Source: Eudromia elegans
Taxonomy: Eukaryota; Chordata; Aves; Tinamiformes; Tinamidae
DNA length: 64,000 bases
Reading direction: 5' to 3'
Assembly: GCA_003342815.1 (NCBI GenBank)
Contig: PTEX01000164.1
Location: forward strand, 1,428,510-1,492,509
The translations under genes were made by a program, and so were the position numbers. Position 1 is the stretch's first letter; each line of letters begins with the position of its first letter. Below are positions 33,085 to 47,394 of the stretch, one piece after another. The notes under the pieces were generated by a model. That model had not been told where the DNA came from, made no database searches, and saw nothing but the letters and a program-made list of their open reading frames with translations.

Positions 33085-36000
33085 TGCAAGAGCTGCAGGG
33101 TCTGCACATGCCCAGTTGGACACTTGTTCAATCCCGATTCGGGCTACAGTTTAATGACATTACAAGACTGATACTCACTTAAAAATATTGTGATCTTTTT
33201 TGCTGTTGACAGATGTAAGTCTGAATTTTAATGCTATCACCACATTATCTCTGTGTGAAAGAAAAGGTAATAGTGTTGTCACTGGCCATCTCAAGTGTTA
33301 GTTCTTGATGTTCATTCTCATGGTAGTCGTGAATTAGTTTTTTGTGCTCTGTATTTAAAGAAGATGTTTCTGTACAGTTCTGCTGAAGTTGCCTGAACCA
33401 AAATAGATCAACAGTGTGCTTGTATGCACTTCTGTCTTGCAGAATTTAGGTCATGCTTAGCAGTGGCTCACTTCATTAAAATAAAGGGGAAAAAATGAGA
33501 ATAAAACCCACTGTCATCGCTCTTGTTCTGCCCTTCAGTTAAAAGGAAAAAAAAAAACCACTCCAAAACCAAAAAAACCCACAAATACCTTAGGCAGAGA
33601 ACAGCAGATAATCACTTGTTTCAAGAGTTATCTGTTTTCTTTTTCAGTTGTGTTTAGCAAGAGCAGACATGAGCAGATTCATATTCATGTAACTCCTCCT
33701 CTACATCGCTCTCTGGAAAGGAGTATGCATTGTTGCATTCCCTGATGAAGGTACTGTGGTCATGAAGGTTACTGCAGTAAAGCAAAGTTTAATTGAATTG
33801 CTGTAGAGAATTAGGCACATAAGGTGGAAAAGCTGTTCTAGCAGACACCACAGCCTGAACATCACAGCATTTAGACCTTCTAGCCAAATGACCCTGTGCA
33901 AGCTATTAGCTTCATTACAGCTGGTAATAAAAATAGACATTGGGAAGTGTTTCCTGAAAGCCTCGTGAGAAAATTCTAACAGGAACTGTGTTCCCTTGGC
34001 TCTGCTCAGATTTCCCGTTCACATACCTTTCCATGAACTAGCGCTTGCAGTAGCTGACCTTAAATCAAGAAGGAAAAGGCCTTTCTTGACATGAACAGGA
34101 GACATGCCATGGGTATATGTGATCTGTGCACAGAGTATTCCAGGCACTCACCTGTAACTGCAAATTCCCTTTCCTCACTTGAGCCATTTGAGGAAGGATG
34201 TATCCTTCCTTGGTTGTATCACCAAGGCACTGAACACTAGCTACAGGCTAGTAGCTAGAGCTTAGACTTCTAAGGCTCTACAGGGTCTCAAACAGTGAGC
34301 CTTGAGAGACAGTCATAAGCAGACCGTTGTATTTCCCTTAACATTGAGTTACAGGAGATTGGATTCCCAAATCAGTCACACTGTGCTTCCATCATTGTTC
34401 TCTTCCCTTTACCTCCATGTGCAACATGATCCACCTAAATATCAGGGCAATAGTGGATGTGAGTTTGTGGAATGTATTTCCAAAGATGGGAATCCAAGCT
34501 CCGGATCTGTCCCCGCAGACAATTGCAGGTGCTTTGGCTGTTGAGCATGAAACTCTCTGCTTGGTGAACGATGTAAGGCAGCAACACTGGGATGTTGGAC
34601 ATCAAGGAACAGGACCCTTTTGGAGATAATACTGCATTTTACTACTAGTAAAGGTAGAATACATCTTTATAGAAAGCCACAACGTGAGACTGGCAAACCT
34701 CCCCGGTCACTTCAGATAAAGTGTGTTGAATGAGTAGAGTAGGAATTGTTTTAATGGCTGAAATAAAGAGAAAGAGTAGGAGATCTCTTCAGGTGAACTT
34801 TATATTCATAGAAATTACATCTTGCTATTCTCAGGCTGATGATACAGAGATTTAAAGATATCTTTGAGTACAGACGTAAATATTAGATCAAAAATGTTAC
34901 TTCCCTCTGTATATTGTTCCCCCTCTTCCCCTCGCCCCTTTAAATGTTTTGTGGGTTGGCTGTATTTTGAGAAATGACTAACAACTTGCTTATACACAGC
35001 TTATAATATAATAAGTTTTTGTTTTCTCTGGGTCACAAATTCCGTTTTTCATCCTTCTTATTTCCTCTCATCTTTATGAGAAGTCCCTGTTTTCATTTCC
35101 AGGTACCCTGGAAACATTCACTTCTTTGGCATTTCTGGGTGAACTGATAGCATGTTTGGCAGGATAATCAAATCATGTGGCAAGTGTAATCTTTGCTAAA
35201 GTAGATCACACATTATAGAAACTATTTGACTTCTTGCTTCATTAGATTGCGCTTTGCTGTATGTGCCTTTGCAGGCAGACGAATTTGATTAGCAGTTCAG
35301 CTGTTCCTGAGAAAATATTGTAAAATAATATAAAGTATGTAGGAAAGAAATTAAGACTCCTCCAGAGAGAGGCAGCTGCTGCTCCCAGGGAGGCTATTGA
35401 TTTGGTGTCCCTCCTTGCATCTGGGGCCTGCCCGCCTGAATGCTAAGCAACTGCAACTGTAAGAGAAATAATTTCTGAAAATTAGACCCTAAGACTAAGG
35501 TTTTTGCATGTAAGGAATAACTTCTGAAGCTATTATAAACTTCTCTTTTGCTAAATCTTCATGGATTTGCTGTATTTGACAGTGTCTACATATACAGTTA
35601 CCATATTTATTTCCTTAAATAGTTTAATTTTCTAAAAAAACTCTCCAAAATTCTAGAAATCTAAGATAAAAAAGCCTTTTGTTTGGTCTTATAGTGTGTA
35701 CAGAAAATTAGAACTATGAGATATGATAAGCACATCTTTTCCAGTTTTACAGCTGTGGCTTTAAAGTGCACCTCTTCCTACAGATAGTTAATTTCTATTC
35801 CTAGCTTTCTGTAACCTACAGGAAATAGCACAAATACAAGGAACTCTGGTGTTCCTCCAGGAAGCTGAGAAAATTGCCTAATAGGACAAAGAAAAGATAA
35901 TCCATGGGTAAAACTGAGTGTTGAATTAATGTCCAAAACAGCACAGGAGTCTTTTGCTATGAATGCAAATGAACTGCTGCCTTTTCTCCTCTGTCTGGGA

Positions 36001-38445
36001 GCTGTGTGGGATTAGGTTTTAGCTCATCTCCAGAGGCACAGCAGGGACTGAAAGAACAAGTAATCTGCTCCCAGATGATCAACAGGTGGCAGTTGCAAAA
36101 GCGCCGGGAGAGCAAGAGAGCAGGAAACATTAGTTTTCCCATGATCTTTTGTAAATAAGTCTTAGGCTCTCTTAAACTGTCCTCACCCATGGCAAGAGTG
36201 AGGAGGGAGAATTAGACCACTTGGTAGTAGCAAAGATGAGCAACTCTCTTCTTTAAGTGCAGATCCAATTTGGTGATCTGAGTTGCCGCAAATCAGGAAA
36301 ACATAGAACAGAAGTTGGATGTTTACATGGCTTATTAGCAGTTTATTTGATCCCTGTTATGATGGGAAGAGTGATAGTGATACTCTTGTAAAGCATTTTG
36401 AGGATAACAATGCTGGCCTCAGTTTAATTGCACCAATGGAAATTGAGACCATGCTGTAAGAGGAATAACAAATTCCTTCTTGCTTTGCGAGACTGGCAGT
36501 CATCTTCATTTCTACAAAGCCTCTGTTTCAATCCAGAAAAGGCTCTCTTTTACCAAATAGTGGGTTTTTTTCTTGCTTTTAAGAGGCCCATCTCCTTGTC
36601 CTCAGGATCTGGCCAGGCTCCTGCAGTATAAAACCTGCATTCATAGAAGTCCATCGTACGGAGGGATTGTTAGCCTCAAATACCTCATCAGCAGCTGTAA
36701 TACTGGAAATAAATCTCAACAGTTTTCAGAGGTTTACTTTTGTACCAGTATTTAGACATAGAGGTGAAAACTGAAGGTTCATTTTATATCAAAACCCATT
36801 TTCCATGCTCTGTGTTCTTACTTTCTCTTACCAGCTACAATCTGTGATGTGGGAATATCTCACATCCTAGATGTTTCCAGACAGTGTGCCCCAATTCAGT
36901 TGTCCCAAATCATAAAAATGGAAGAGACTTGTGTAACACATCTTATGTACTCTATTAGTCATAAAGATAAAATTTAGTTGTTCATGCCTGGAATAGCTTG
37001 ACAAGAGACACAGATGCAAGGACGTGCTTTGTAAATAAAGTGGTTAAATTGAGCACAAAGTTCGCTACAGTCCTTTATGAGAGTCTCTTGAGACTGCCCA
37101 AAAACTCAAGCAAAATACGGAACAGGAAATCAAATCAGCAGTTTCTGCTCTGCTATGGAACCAAATAATAATTCAATCACCAGTAGTTCTGACTTTATAG
37201 AGTAGCCAAGATATGTGATGCATGAGGAGAGCACTAACAGCAGGGCATAGTCAGCAAGCACAGACTCTTCACTGCTGTCAGAAAGAGTGAGAGTGGCAGG
37301 ATTGAGACCCAGAGAGATCTTCTACAGTGTCAATGCAAACACAAGGATTTCTAAGGTTTACAACAACAACAAAGTATGCTACATCTCTTTCTCTAAGAAG
37401 AGATTGTCAGCTCTTTTCAATAGTATGAATTAAGTATTAGGCTGCCACTACAGAAAGATGCAATCCAGTTTGCTACTGTTACACTAATCGCTTACAGCTT
37501 CAACACCAGGTAACTGAAGAGTTAACCCCACTTTAACCCCTCTTGTTCTTCTGCAGAGTCTGAAGACTTTCAAAGTGGCCTCACACAGGACTTTCCTTCC
37601 ACTCAAGTTTAATTTGCAGTGCCTCCAAAACATCTTGTTAAATTGCTGTGTGAGCTAAAGGATTCACTCATCCCATCTCTTCTTAACCTCCGTGCAAAAT
37701 CTACCATTCCCCAAGGAACCTGGTTAGTCCAACTCAAAAAAAAGTGAGCTGCCAAATACAAGTTGTCACATTTCCAGTCCTTTTCACACATACAATAAAA
37801 GCTAATAGTACTGATGCAGTTTAGTGCCAAACATAGGTTGGAAAAAAATACTTTGAAATGATGAAAAAGTTGCCGTATCATTGCAGTAAGAGCAGTCTTT
37901 TCACCTGACATGAAAGACTATGACAGAAAGCCCAAGGGAAGCTTCCCCTTGCTATTCTGCTGCCCATAAGTAATCAGGCACACACACAAGTGACTGGCTT
38001 TGAAGTGGGCAAGCGCACAGGCTGCTCTGTCCAAGCTCTGTCTTGTCTTTGCTGGGAGCAGGTGTTACAAAAGAATTGCTTCTGCAGAAACCTAGGATAA
38101 TATATTTCCAAAAATAGCTTGAAGAGCATCAAGTTAAAAATACCGGAGGATAAGAGCAGAGCGGAGTCTGTAAGAGGAGGTTTCGGGGAAGAACGCTCAG
38201 CCCAGCACAAGGGGGCCAGCAGTCGGAGCAGCAGCAAGACTCTGCTCCAGCAGGCAGCCACTGCCAGAGCCGGGCAGGGCTCTGCCAGGACTGCAGAGAA
38301 CAGAGATGTTGAGAAGTTTCTCCCTGCAGCTCCTTGAAGCTTTGCACACAGACTCCAAAACCAACCGGAGCAATGCTTAAGCAAGAATGAAATCCACCAC
38401 AGCTTGCTCTGTAATCAAAGTGTCTCTATATCAAGTAGTATAATG

Positions 38446-38469
38446 TTTTTTGTTTTTTTTAAAAAAAAA
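38446..38469. repeat. T-rich then A9 tract
   Basis: T5-T-G-T8 followed by A9; simple sequence. Confidence 0.8.
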
Positions 38470-40570
38470 TCAGCTCCTTGTAGGAGCATGATCCAGTGTC
38501 ATCACCTTGGCTCAGGTTTCTCCAGTGTTCAAACGAGGCCTCTAAATGCACAGAAATTCTGCTGCACAAGTCTCTGGATTATGGCTACTTTCCTAAATGC
38601 CTTGTCTGGATCATTATCTTGTTTCAGTTGCTCTGACATCTTTTCCCCTCTTGAAAGGCAGATTACCAGGAGGATGCAGACAGGATGCACGTGTGCCAGC
38701 ATGGCTGGGCAAGGCCAGTAGCAGCCTGCATTGAGCTTTCTGCCTCAATCCAGTCCTCTCTCAGCACTTTGCTTCAGCTGGGCCATCTCTGCATGCCTCT
38801 TGTCTTCTATTAGAAGCAATATGTACTGCCATTCTTCACTCTCAAAGCTCTTGATGGGTTACAAATCTCCAGCTTACCTATCATTTTTTCAGACAGCATT
38901 AGCTAACTAGGTCTCACATCTCATCTGATTCTCATCTCCATCATTCACTGAATGTGTTTTCCAAGTGCATGAGTTGTCTTCATTACTTCCTTATGCTAGT
39001 GGCTGCCAGAAGCTGCCACTTGGGACAAGGGCTGGGCACCAGATGCAGAGTTGGCTGCAGTACCGGCAGTACTGACCTGCAGTGCTCTGTTGCCTACTCC
39101 TTTCCTGATACTGTGTCTTTATTTCTTGCCTCTCTATACTTTCATTATGGACCCTTTGGAGTGGAGACTTGATTTTGCATCAATATGATGCTTTGCCTTG
39201 GCTAGGGTTTCTAGGCAGGAAGGTAATGGAAATATTAATATACTAGGCCGCTGTTCTCTGGTAGTGTCATAAATTTCCTTAACAAATACACTCTGCTTAA
39301 TTTTTTTGGTGATAAGTTGGACAGTAATTCAATATGGTTGCAACATGAAGCCAAGGTTAAGATGAATATATTTATGAAGCTCTTGTTTCCAAGTTTAAAT
39401 AGCAAACCAGAAAACCTACTGAATAAGTAATTTCAGAAGTAAAACAAAGAGCCCTGGCATAGACCCGCAGGAGGCCAGAGTGCTGTTTCTCACTTTGCTT
39501 CATGCAGATTTATGACTGTGCTTGTTCCACACAGAGCCAGAGCTGGCATTTGCGTTTAGGACTTGAGGAGGACACTGCAGATTATGAAAGCAAAAATTAG
39601 GTGATAGTTTTACAGCACAGCAGACAACATCACATGCCACCTCTACTTAATTAAGTATTTTCACTGAAAGTTTCTGAAATTCTCATTTGTAATCTGGAAA
39701 GCCAAGTACTGTGTTGTTTCTACTCAACCCACGTTACCTGTTTCTCCAAAGCACATTACAGTGTGTATCTTTGAGCAGGAACTGAGCTTTTGGATCTGGT
39801 TGCCCAAAGGAATTGAGCTCTTCCAAACACCACTATGAACAGCTTCCTTCTTGTGCAAACTAGAATACAGGCATAGAAAGAAATGCCTGAACCCTGCCCT
39901 CAATAAAATAGAAGATCTCCTAAAGAAGAGGCATCAGTTTTCGACAAGACTCTCATATCTTGATTCTGCTAGTTGTTTTCCGTGTCAGACTGTTATGTAG
40001 GCAGAGCTGTTTTCTAAGCAAGTTTTGGTAATGGAACCTAAAACTGCAGAAAACCCTCAAAGAACAGATGGAAAGATATTTTTCCCTTTTGATTACTACA
40101 ATTGTTGTCTCCCCCCCATTTTGCATTATTTATTAACAAAGCATTAGATTCACTGACTTGTGGTGCACTTGCTTTATTAAGTTACTTTTAAAGTGAGAGC
40201 AGGAATGCTTATTTTGTATTTCAAATAAATACCCTTTTGCAGCAATCCAAACTAGTTAACATCAGAAAGTGGCAGCAATCTGAAAGGCTTCTAGTTTCCA
40301 GAATTTGTGCTCTACTTTTTTAAAGAAAAATAAACAGTATGACTCATGTATGGATCTGTTAAAAAAAAAAAATCACAGCAGTATTTTCAGGTTAGGCACC
40401 TAATAAACCTGTTCCAGAGCATAACTATTTCACCTATAAAGAGCATTATACCTATTAAGACTCCAATTTTGCATTTCTCCAAAACATATCCCACAGAATG
40501 GACTAAGTGGGCCCTAAGCTCCTGGCCTAGCTGCACTACAGGATTAATCTGTTTTGTGCTCCACTGAGAA

Positions 40571-41130
40571 TCCTCTTGGGTAGCACAAGGCATCTAACAC
40601 AGCTCCTGAAACTCAAGGGTCTTAACTCCCTTGGCACAAGGCAGCTGCCAAAGGAAGTGCCTCCAGCAGAGAGTTTGCAAGAACAGTACAGATGCCAAGA
40701 CAGACTCCTCTCAGATAGAGATTAAAGTACTAAAGTGAAATAACCAAAACTGACAAAGGAAGAGTTTAAAATCAGTGCCCGAGCAGACCCAGGAAGAATA
40801 GCCAGGAGCTGTGAGAGTTGAGGTCTCCAGGCAAGCTCACAGCAATGAAGAAGGTTTGAATTCAAACCATAAGTGCTAAACCAAAAAGCTACCAAAACTA
40901 GTAGCAGCAACAAGAGCCAAACCAACCACACCAGAGACAGCTGTAATGAAACTCCAACATGGTCTGTGGGCTGAGTTTAAATGGAGTCCCTTGCTCCATA
41001 GGGAGGGTGTGGCCAGAGGTCCCAGCTCGGGCTGATCAGGGCAGTTAAGTCCTATTAGTGCACTCAGGGTCATGACAGGCTGTTAAACTCTTACTTCTGT
41101 ATATTGGTAAATAAACACTTTGCTTTAGGG
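40571..41130 (+). mobile_element. Old LTR-like dispersed repeat, copy A
   Basis: Shares co-linear blocks with copy B at 47.4-48.0 kb: GCAGACCCAG, GAATTCAAA, (G/T)(T/G)(A/G)CTAAACC, a GGGCT(..)TTAAxTxGAG block, GGCTGATCAGGGC, and a T(A/T)GT(..)CACTCAG block. In this copy a TATA-like TTTAAAT near 40977 is followed by AATAAA near 41110, the order expected of an LTR. Probably an old, solo endogenous-retrovirus LTR; the exact family and both ends are uncertain. It is a fossil with no coding part seen. Confidence 0.4.
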
Positions 41131-41328
41131 TGCAGAGTGCTTAGTGCTGAACTATCATCCTTGATACATATTTTTTCATCTGGCCCTTTGTTAAGATTCT
41201 AAAATTTGGATTTAGAACCTTTACCTATTTTGAAAACCTTGAGCAGGAGATTTGATGTGGGATTTTTTTTTTTAAATCAGTGGTTGCATTGCATCAGAAA
41301 AAGATGACAGTATTTAAGAAACACCTCT

Positions 41329-41480
41329 GAGAAGGCCAGAATGATCAATACCACATCAGGCCAAAGGTCCATCTCACCTGACATCCCATCTTTGACCGTG
41401 ACCGAAAGAAGTGCATAAAATACAGGGAGATTTCTGAAGAATTCTCTTCCAATACCTGCGCAGCAGAGCTGCTTGCTCTA
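41329..41480. repeat. Old dispersed repeat fragment
   Basis: The core ATCAGGCCAAAGGTCCATCT and the following CATCCCATCTTTGACCGTG resemble a dispersed repeat common in sauropsid genomes (recalled from memory, family name not certain). The orientation relative to the source is unknown. Confidence 0.4.
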
Positions 41481-44385
41481 TCTTTTGGAGATCTAAACCA
41501 AGTGTTGATGGGCATTTTGTGGGTTTTCTCACTCCTTGCTGCATGACTAGTGACTCCTCTGCAATACCCAGGAGACAGAAATCTGCCTTTATTTAAGTAA
41601 CAAGAAATTCAGAATTGGGGGGAAGGATAGTATTTGGGCTTTTATGTCTGTGTATTGTGGAATTGAAACAAAATGTTATTATATGATACTATGACTGTGT
41701 TTAGGCTAGAATAATTGTCTCCATAATAAGACTGCTTTTGAATTCAAAGTACTGTTAGCGGGAGCATGGACAGTATCATCGGCAGAGATGAAAGCTAGTT
41801 TTGATCTGTATTTTTAGAATTACTACAGTAGTAGTATTGGGTTTCTTGAAGCTATTGCTGCATAATTGCTGTTTACAAAATAATTTCTTTTAGCTGGTTA
41901 CAATGGAATGGGACAAAGATCATCCTTCAGGTTCAGCTTACGGCTTTCCTCTGGCCGAAGAAATGGCCCTCATCCTTGTGCCTGCGTGTGTCAGTGTAGA
42001 GGCATGTCATCCAGCACGGGAAAAGGGCATACACTGTTCTCGGGTTGTGATGATCTTAGGTCACTGGCACACAACAGACAAAAATTAGTGATAAAGGAGC
42101 ACTGGTGTACAAATTAATGATATTTTGGGGAAGACTGAACTTGAGTAGCTAGAACAGCTCCATATTGATCATTTATTAACTTATGCTCCACTGTGAGCTC
42201 CATCATAAGGAATGCTGGAATCAATAGACATCAGTGCCCGTATTGATTGCCTGGGATAGGTGGAAATGAACCTCCCTCTTAGTTGCACAAGAGTCTCCCC
42301 AACTGCTTGGAACATTTTCTGTAGAGGAAGTTTGAGGCAAAAATCTTTCTTGGGCTAGACTGAGCTATCGAGAAATCTCCCAAAGATATTTTTCCTTTGT
42401 AACAGCTGATTATCTCGTTTTGTCAGAGGCTTAAGCAGTTTGCAGCTTTTCCTAAACATACTAACAAGTTGTTAGTACAACAAGCAGGTATAGGAAAGTT
42501 GACTTTTCATCTGTACTTTCCCAGAAAAAGAGAATAAAGAACATTACTTGTCAGCTGCTTTGGGAGTTTTTCATTTTCCCTTTACTGAATTTCAAATAAA
42601 TGTACCGTGTTGAAACTGAAGTGGGCTCTAGGTAAAGTAACTTTACTTGGGAAAACAGTTGTTCTCCAAATATGAATTTTACTGGATATACAGGAACAAT
42701 GGAAGCTTAGCTTGTATTAAACAGAAGAAAAGCAATACGTAAAATGTATTACCGAGAATAGGACGGAATACTCTTTTTCCAGGTACAAAGTCAGATTTAA
42801 AGATTCGTTCTCTTTCCCCCACCTCTGTCCTGTTTTACTTTTCAATTGTTACCAGCCTGTAGAAATGTGAGTCTTCTGTACATTAAATAATTGATATACT
42901 TTTGACATAATTGGCTTCTACAGCATAAGAATATTTTGTCTACCAATTAATTGGTTTTAAGATTCTTTGCAAACTACTAAAAATAAATATTTACTTGCAT
43001 AATAGGTATTCACTTTGCTGTTATCAGGCTTTTTCATGTTTTCTCTTTATCCATCTTACTTGATGGAAGAGGAAGCCTAGAGCTGGAACCACCACAAATG
43101 CTAATGTCTGGTGCTGTGGAGATCCCTGTAGGGAATTCCAGAAATCTCAGCTCTCAGTCCAAAAGAATCCATGTCCTAGTGCTCCTGTAACATTTCTCTG
43201 TTCATGTGAAAAAAAGAAAAAATATAAAGACAAGGAAAAAAGCCATACAATTGACAGGAAATTGTTGTTATTGTTGTAATTGTTGTTATTTATGGCAACA
43301 CTCCCTCTTGTCACACGAGGGAACAAACCAGGTCAGAATGAGACTGCATTCTCTTATTCAGGCACATTGCACATTCCTTCAGTTTGACAAAGGAAAAAAA
43401 TGCACTGTGAAGGGAAAAACAAAACAAATGGTATTTCAGGTTGCATTATCTTCACAGGTGGTGGGAGGAGGGCAATAAAAGGAAATAGGATCTTGTTTCT
43501 ACTTTTCTTTTAGGTTTGCTAACAAGTTAGTGGCTAAAAATGCTATGATTCAGTTATGTTTGTGTCTCTACTTAGAAATAGGTTTTCCAGGTTAATATTA
43601 CTTAAACATTCCTGTTCATATGAATTTGTTCTGTTTGTTGAAAGAAAAGGGTTGTCAGGTTATCGGTACTTTCTTAGTTTAGGATAGGAAAGTAGACAAT
43701 ATTGGTGAGGAAGAATCTGTGTGGGATTCTAAGACTCTAGTATGTCTGACAATTAAAATGGATATTTTAAAATATGTGCTTTGAAAGACATTGCTGTGGA
43801 ATGTGCAGCTCTGAAAAATGCGTATGCCTACAGACAGAAGGGTTTTAGGCGAGCATCTCTCAAGGAATGACATTTATGCAGGAGCTGAGTGCCTATAGCT
43901 CCTCTATTTTAACATCTCAACCGAGGTCCAGAAGCTGAGGAGACAATGGTTAACAAGGGGAAGAGAGACAGGACTCCATGGAAGGGCTATGTCCATCCAC
44001 CTCCCAGGATAATCCTCCATGTAACAAGCTGATGCTGCTCCAGGTTCAGTTTTCAGAGCGCCCCAGTCCCCCCTAAATCCCCACTGCCAGGAGGGAGCCA
44101 TGAGGAAAAAGGCACAAAGACTGCAACAAATATTCTGGTGTTTCATAGCTAAGCATTGCTGTACAGACACACTGAAGACAGGTTAACATTAACACAAATC
44201 AGGAAGGGCTCATGGATCTACCCCTTCTCTTACTGATTGGCAATGGACTGTCAATATTATTTCATGAAGGGAAAAAAATATTATTGTCCAAGGAAAAAAG
44301 AATTCATAGCATAATATGAGGCAGCAGGCTGCCGTGTCACACTGACTGGATTAACTAGATTTAAATTGTTCTTCTTCTTTTACAG

Positions 44386-44556
44386 GTATTACCAGGATAG
44401 CCTTGTTAAACAGCCTGCTGCCTCCTGAGGATCTTTCTGCCCTGCTGCACAGGGAATGCTCAGTCCTAGGCTTCCTTTGCAGAAAAGCGATGATTGATCA
44501 GGTGGCAAGAGCTGGTGGGAAAGAGATACGAAGCTCACCCAGGCATAGGAAGCCAG
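44386..44556 (+). other. Splice-flanked open segment, possible unknown exon
   Basis: 171 nt between a strong acceptor (ttcttcttttacag) and a donor CCAG|gtactt, with one frame open throughout (56 codons, beginning ITRIALLNSLLPPEDL). It is GC-richer than its flanks. I do not recognise the peptide and no partner exon is visible. An open frame of this size has an appreciable chance of arising at random, so it is a weak candidate. Confidence 0.2.
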
Positions 44557-47394
44557 GTACTTTTACCATTTCATAATTTTACCATTTTTTTCCTGTCTCA
44601 ACTACCTGCACTTTTTATCTTATTTCAAAGGCCTTGATTTATGTGTATGTGTTTTCTACTGCACTACCCTGCAACTGAGGGAGATTTTAAGTAACTTAGG
44701 ACTAACACTGATGCTGGTAATTTATCCATACTTACGGAATAAATTTACAGTACTCAAACTGGAGTTCCAGCTGTAGTCTACTGAAATGAACACAAGCATT
44801 CTCTGATAAATTCAGAACATACGAGATGCGTTCAGTCATAAGGGCTCCAGCTACCCATGCACATACGTTAACCCCGTAGTGTTAGACTTGGGGCAGTGTG
44901 GGAAGGACTGGGCTCTTCCAGAAAAACAGCCTACATAATATTGAACATACCAAGATACCAGCTCAAAACATGTTACCCTCTGGGCTTAAATCCCAAGGAA
45001 AGAGAACAGTCCATAAATATTACTAGTTATGCAAGTTAACACTAGGATATTCCCTCAAATTGTGTGCTGAATTACTTTCTTAAATGGCATACTGTGAAAG
45101 GCTGAAGAGTTCAAACAGTTTATTTACTTGACCTGTGCTTCTCTTATTGTACCATAATAAATAATGCATTATGGAAGTTTACTTTCCCCTTCCTCAGATC
45201 ATCCTTCTCCAGTTGGTTTTCTTTTCCTTTCCCCTTCCACTTCCTCTCTCTCTCTCCCAGCATTATCCCCTTTTCATGTATTCCTGTTATTCCTCACTCT
45301 ACTTCACTATCACCTTTTCCCTAGGGAAGAATACTTGGCTGTGTAAGAAATTATCAAGGCATAAAAACAAGCTATTTTTATTTAAGGGAGGTAGACTTCA
45401 TCTGCAGCAGACTAATCTGTGAGTCTTAACAGTTCCTGATTGGAATAATTTAGAGTTTTGCATCTCTCTCAAACCTACTCTGATTTGGGGTTCAGGACCT
45501 CTTTGCCCCCTCGTCAGGCTAGCAAGCACACCAGCTTTGCATCAAGCCCATTGAGAAACTTCCACTACAGTGTTAAGCACAAACCTGAGGACATTTTATC
45601 AGCTCATGAAGGGAGCCTACACTGCAGGGCATGACATTTCTTACTATAATGACAGAATAAAACCAAGCAAAAACTTTTTCCCCACAAAGGTATATAACTG
45701 TGTGTTGCTGCAATATAATATATTGGGTCAGTTGTAATCATTTGCAATGGCATGTGCCTGCTCTGAAGGTGACTAGTAATTTTAAGAGGTTCATGCCTGG
45801 TCTTAAAACGCTAGGCCAAAATAGAAGCCATTTTGTAAAGACAGCTTTAATTAAACAGATTTTTAAAGAGATTATTTGCAAATTTATTCTAAAGCAGCAT
45901 AACTCTGTTTAGGGATAATGCAGGTATTTTCTTTGATCGAGCTCTTAACAAATGGTATTAAGTTGAAGTTATGATGGCACTGAACATACTGCACAGACTA
46001 TTTTACAGTCTGTTGAACACGAAGCAATTAAATGGGTTTGTGTTGTTCGTTCAGTTCCATTGTTGAAGCAAAAGCAATCACAGCAAGATTAACTGTTCCC
46101 TGTGATAAGGCAGGAAACTGTAACAGTTGCCTCTGGCAGAGCCCTATCTTTTTCATAAGCAATTAGCTGATTTAGAGTCAGTGATATAAGGAAGGGGGAC
46201 TATGAGTGTGAAATAAAAAGGCCAAAATCTGATTTGTTTGAATACAGTTTCATTTGAATAATTATTTTTTAAAACCAAAGCAAGAAGAAGGCATAGTATT
46301 TTTATAACCTATATTATCACTGAGCAAAACTGCATTGTCTTATTTTTATCATGTTTTGCAACAGGATAACCACCTAGGAATCTTTAGAAGGTTAATGACA
46401 TACATTCATTTAGGGCCAACCTGCACATTATCATTGCTCTAGCCCCCAGTAAGCATCAAGAGTCCCAGCTGATTGTTTTTCTCCTATCTCCACATATTAC
46501 ATCATTGTCCCATTTTGATCATAAAGTCCAATTAGCAAAGAAAGGGCCAGTTGATGTTTGTCAAGGATCCTAGCACTGTCACAAGACGAGCCCTAGACCA
46601 AGAGAAACCACTCCATCCATGTCATCACAACTGGAGTCTGAACATAAAATGCATTCTCTGAACAGGGCTTTATTGCAGGGGATCTCCCTTTAAATCAGGT
46701 AGTAACAGTATTTCTCCATTCTATTTGCTGCAGACAATTTTCAACTTGATGAACCAACACAGGGTAACATGAACATTGCTTTGGTGGTTCCTGTTTAATA
46801 TCCACTATTTGAGAGAAAATTAAAAATAATAATTTGTGCCTTGATCCAAACTCTTAGGGCTGGGACTGTTGCTTTTATAGGCTAGTAGTTACTTCAGGTA
46901 AGGCTGTTTAAGTCCTTGAAATTCTGCAAGGAACGTTCTGGATACTGGAGAATATGACAAATAAAAAGGGTAGATGAAGTTGGTTCTTAATTCATCACCT
47001 AAAAATGGAAAAAATCACTTATGATATTATTGTACAATCTTTCATACACACAGTAGGGATTGACACCAATTTGAGTTTCAAACAAGAATCAAGTGTGATT
47101 TGTTGCAGATTAAAGTCTCACTGTTATAAAGACAGTTAAACTCGCTTTTCTACTAGATTAACAGAATTGACTGTATAGTCTGAACTAACATGCAGTTACC
47201 AGTCTAAAAAAGTTGGCTAGAGCCATCTAAATGAGTTTTCAAGAAAGCCCAGAGATAGAGATAAGCAGTCTTAATCATTCAAGCTTTTACATTTCCACAC
47301 AACCACTTCATAGGTCACCTAGTGAAGCCTAGCTGACAGAGTTTTCTTAGCTAAGTGTTTTAGAATTAGTGCAAATCATGTAAAAGCATAAGAG

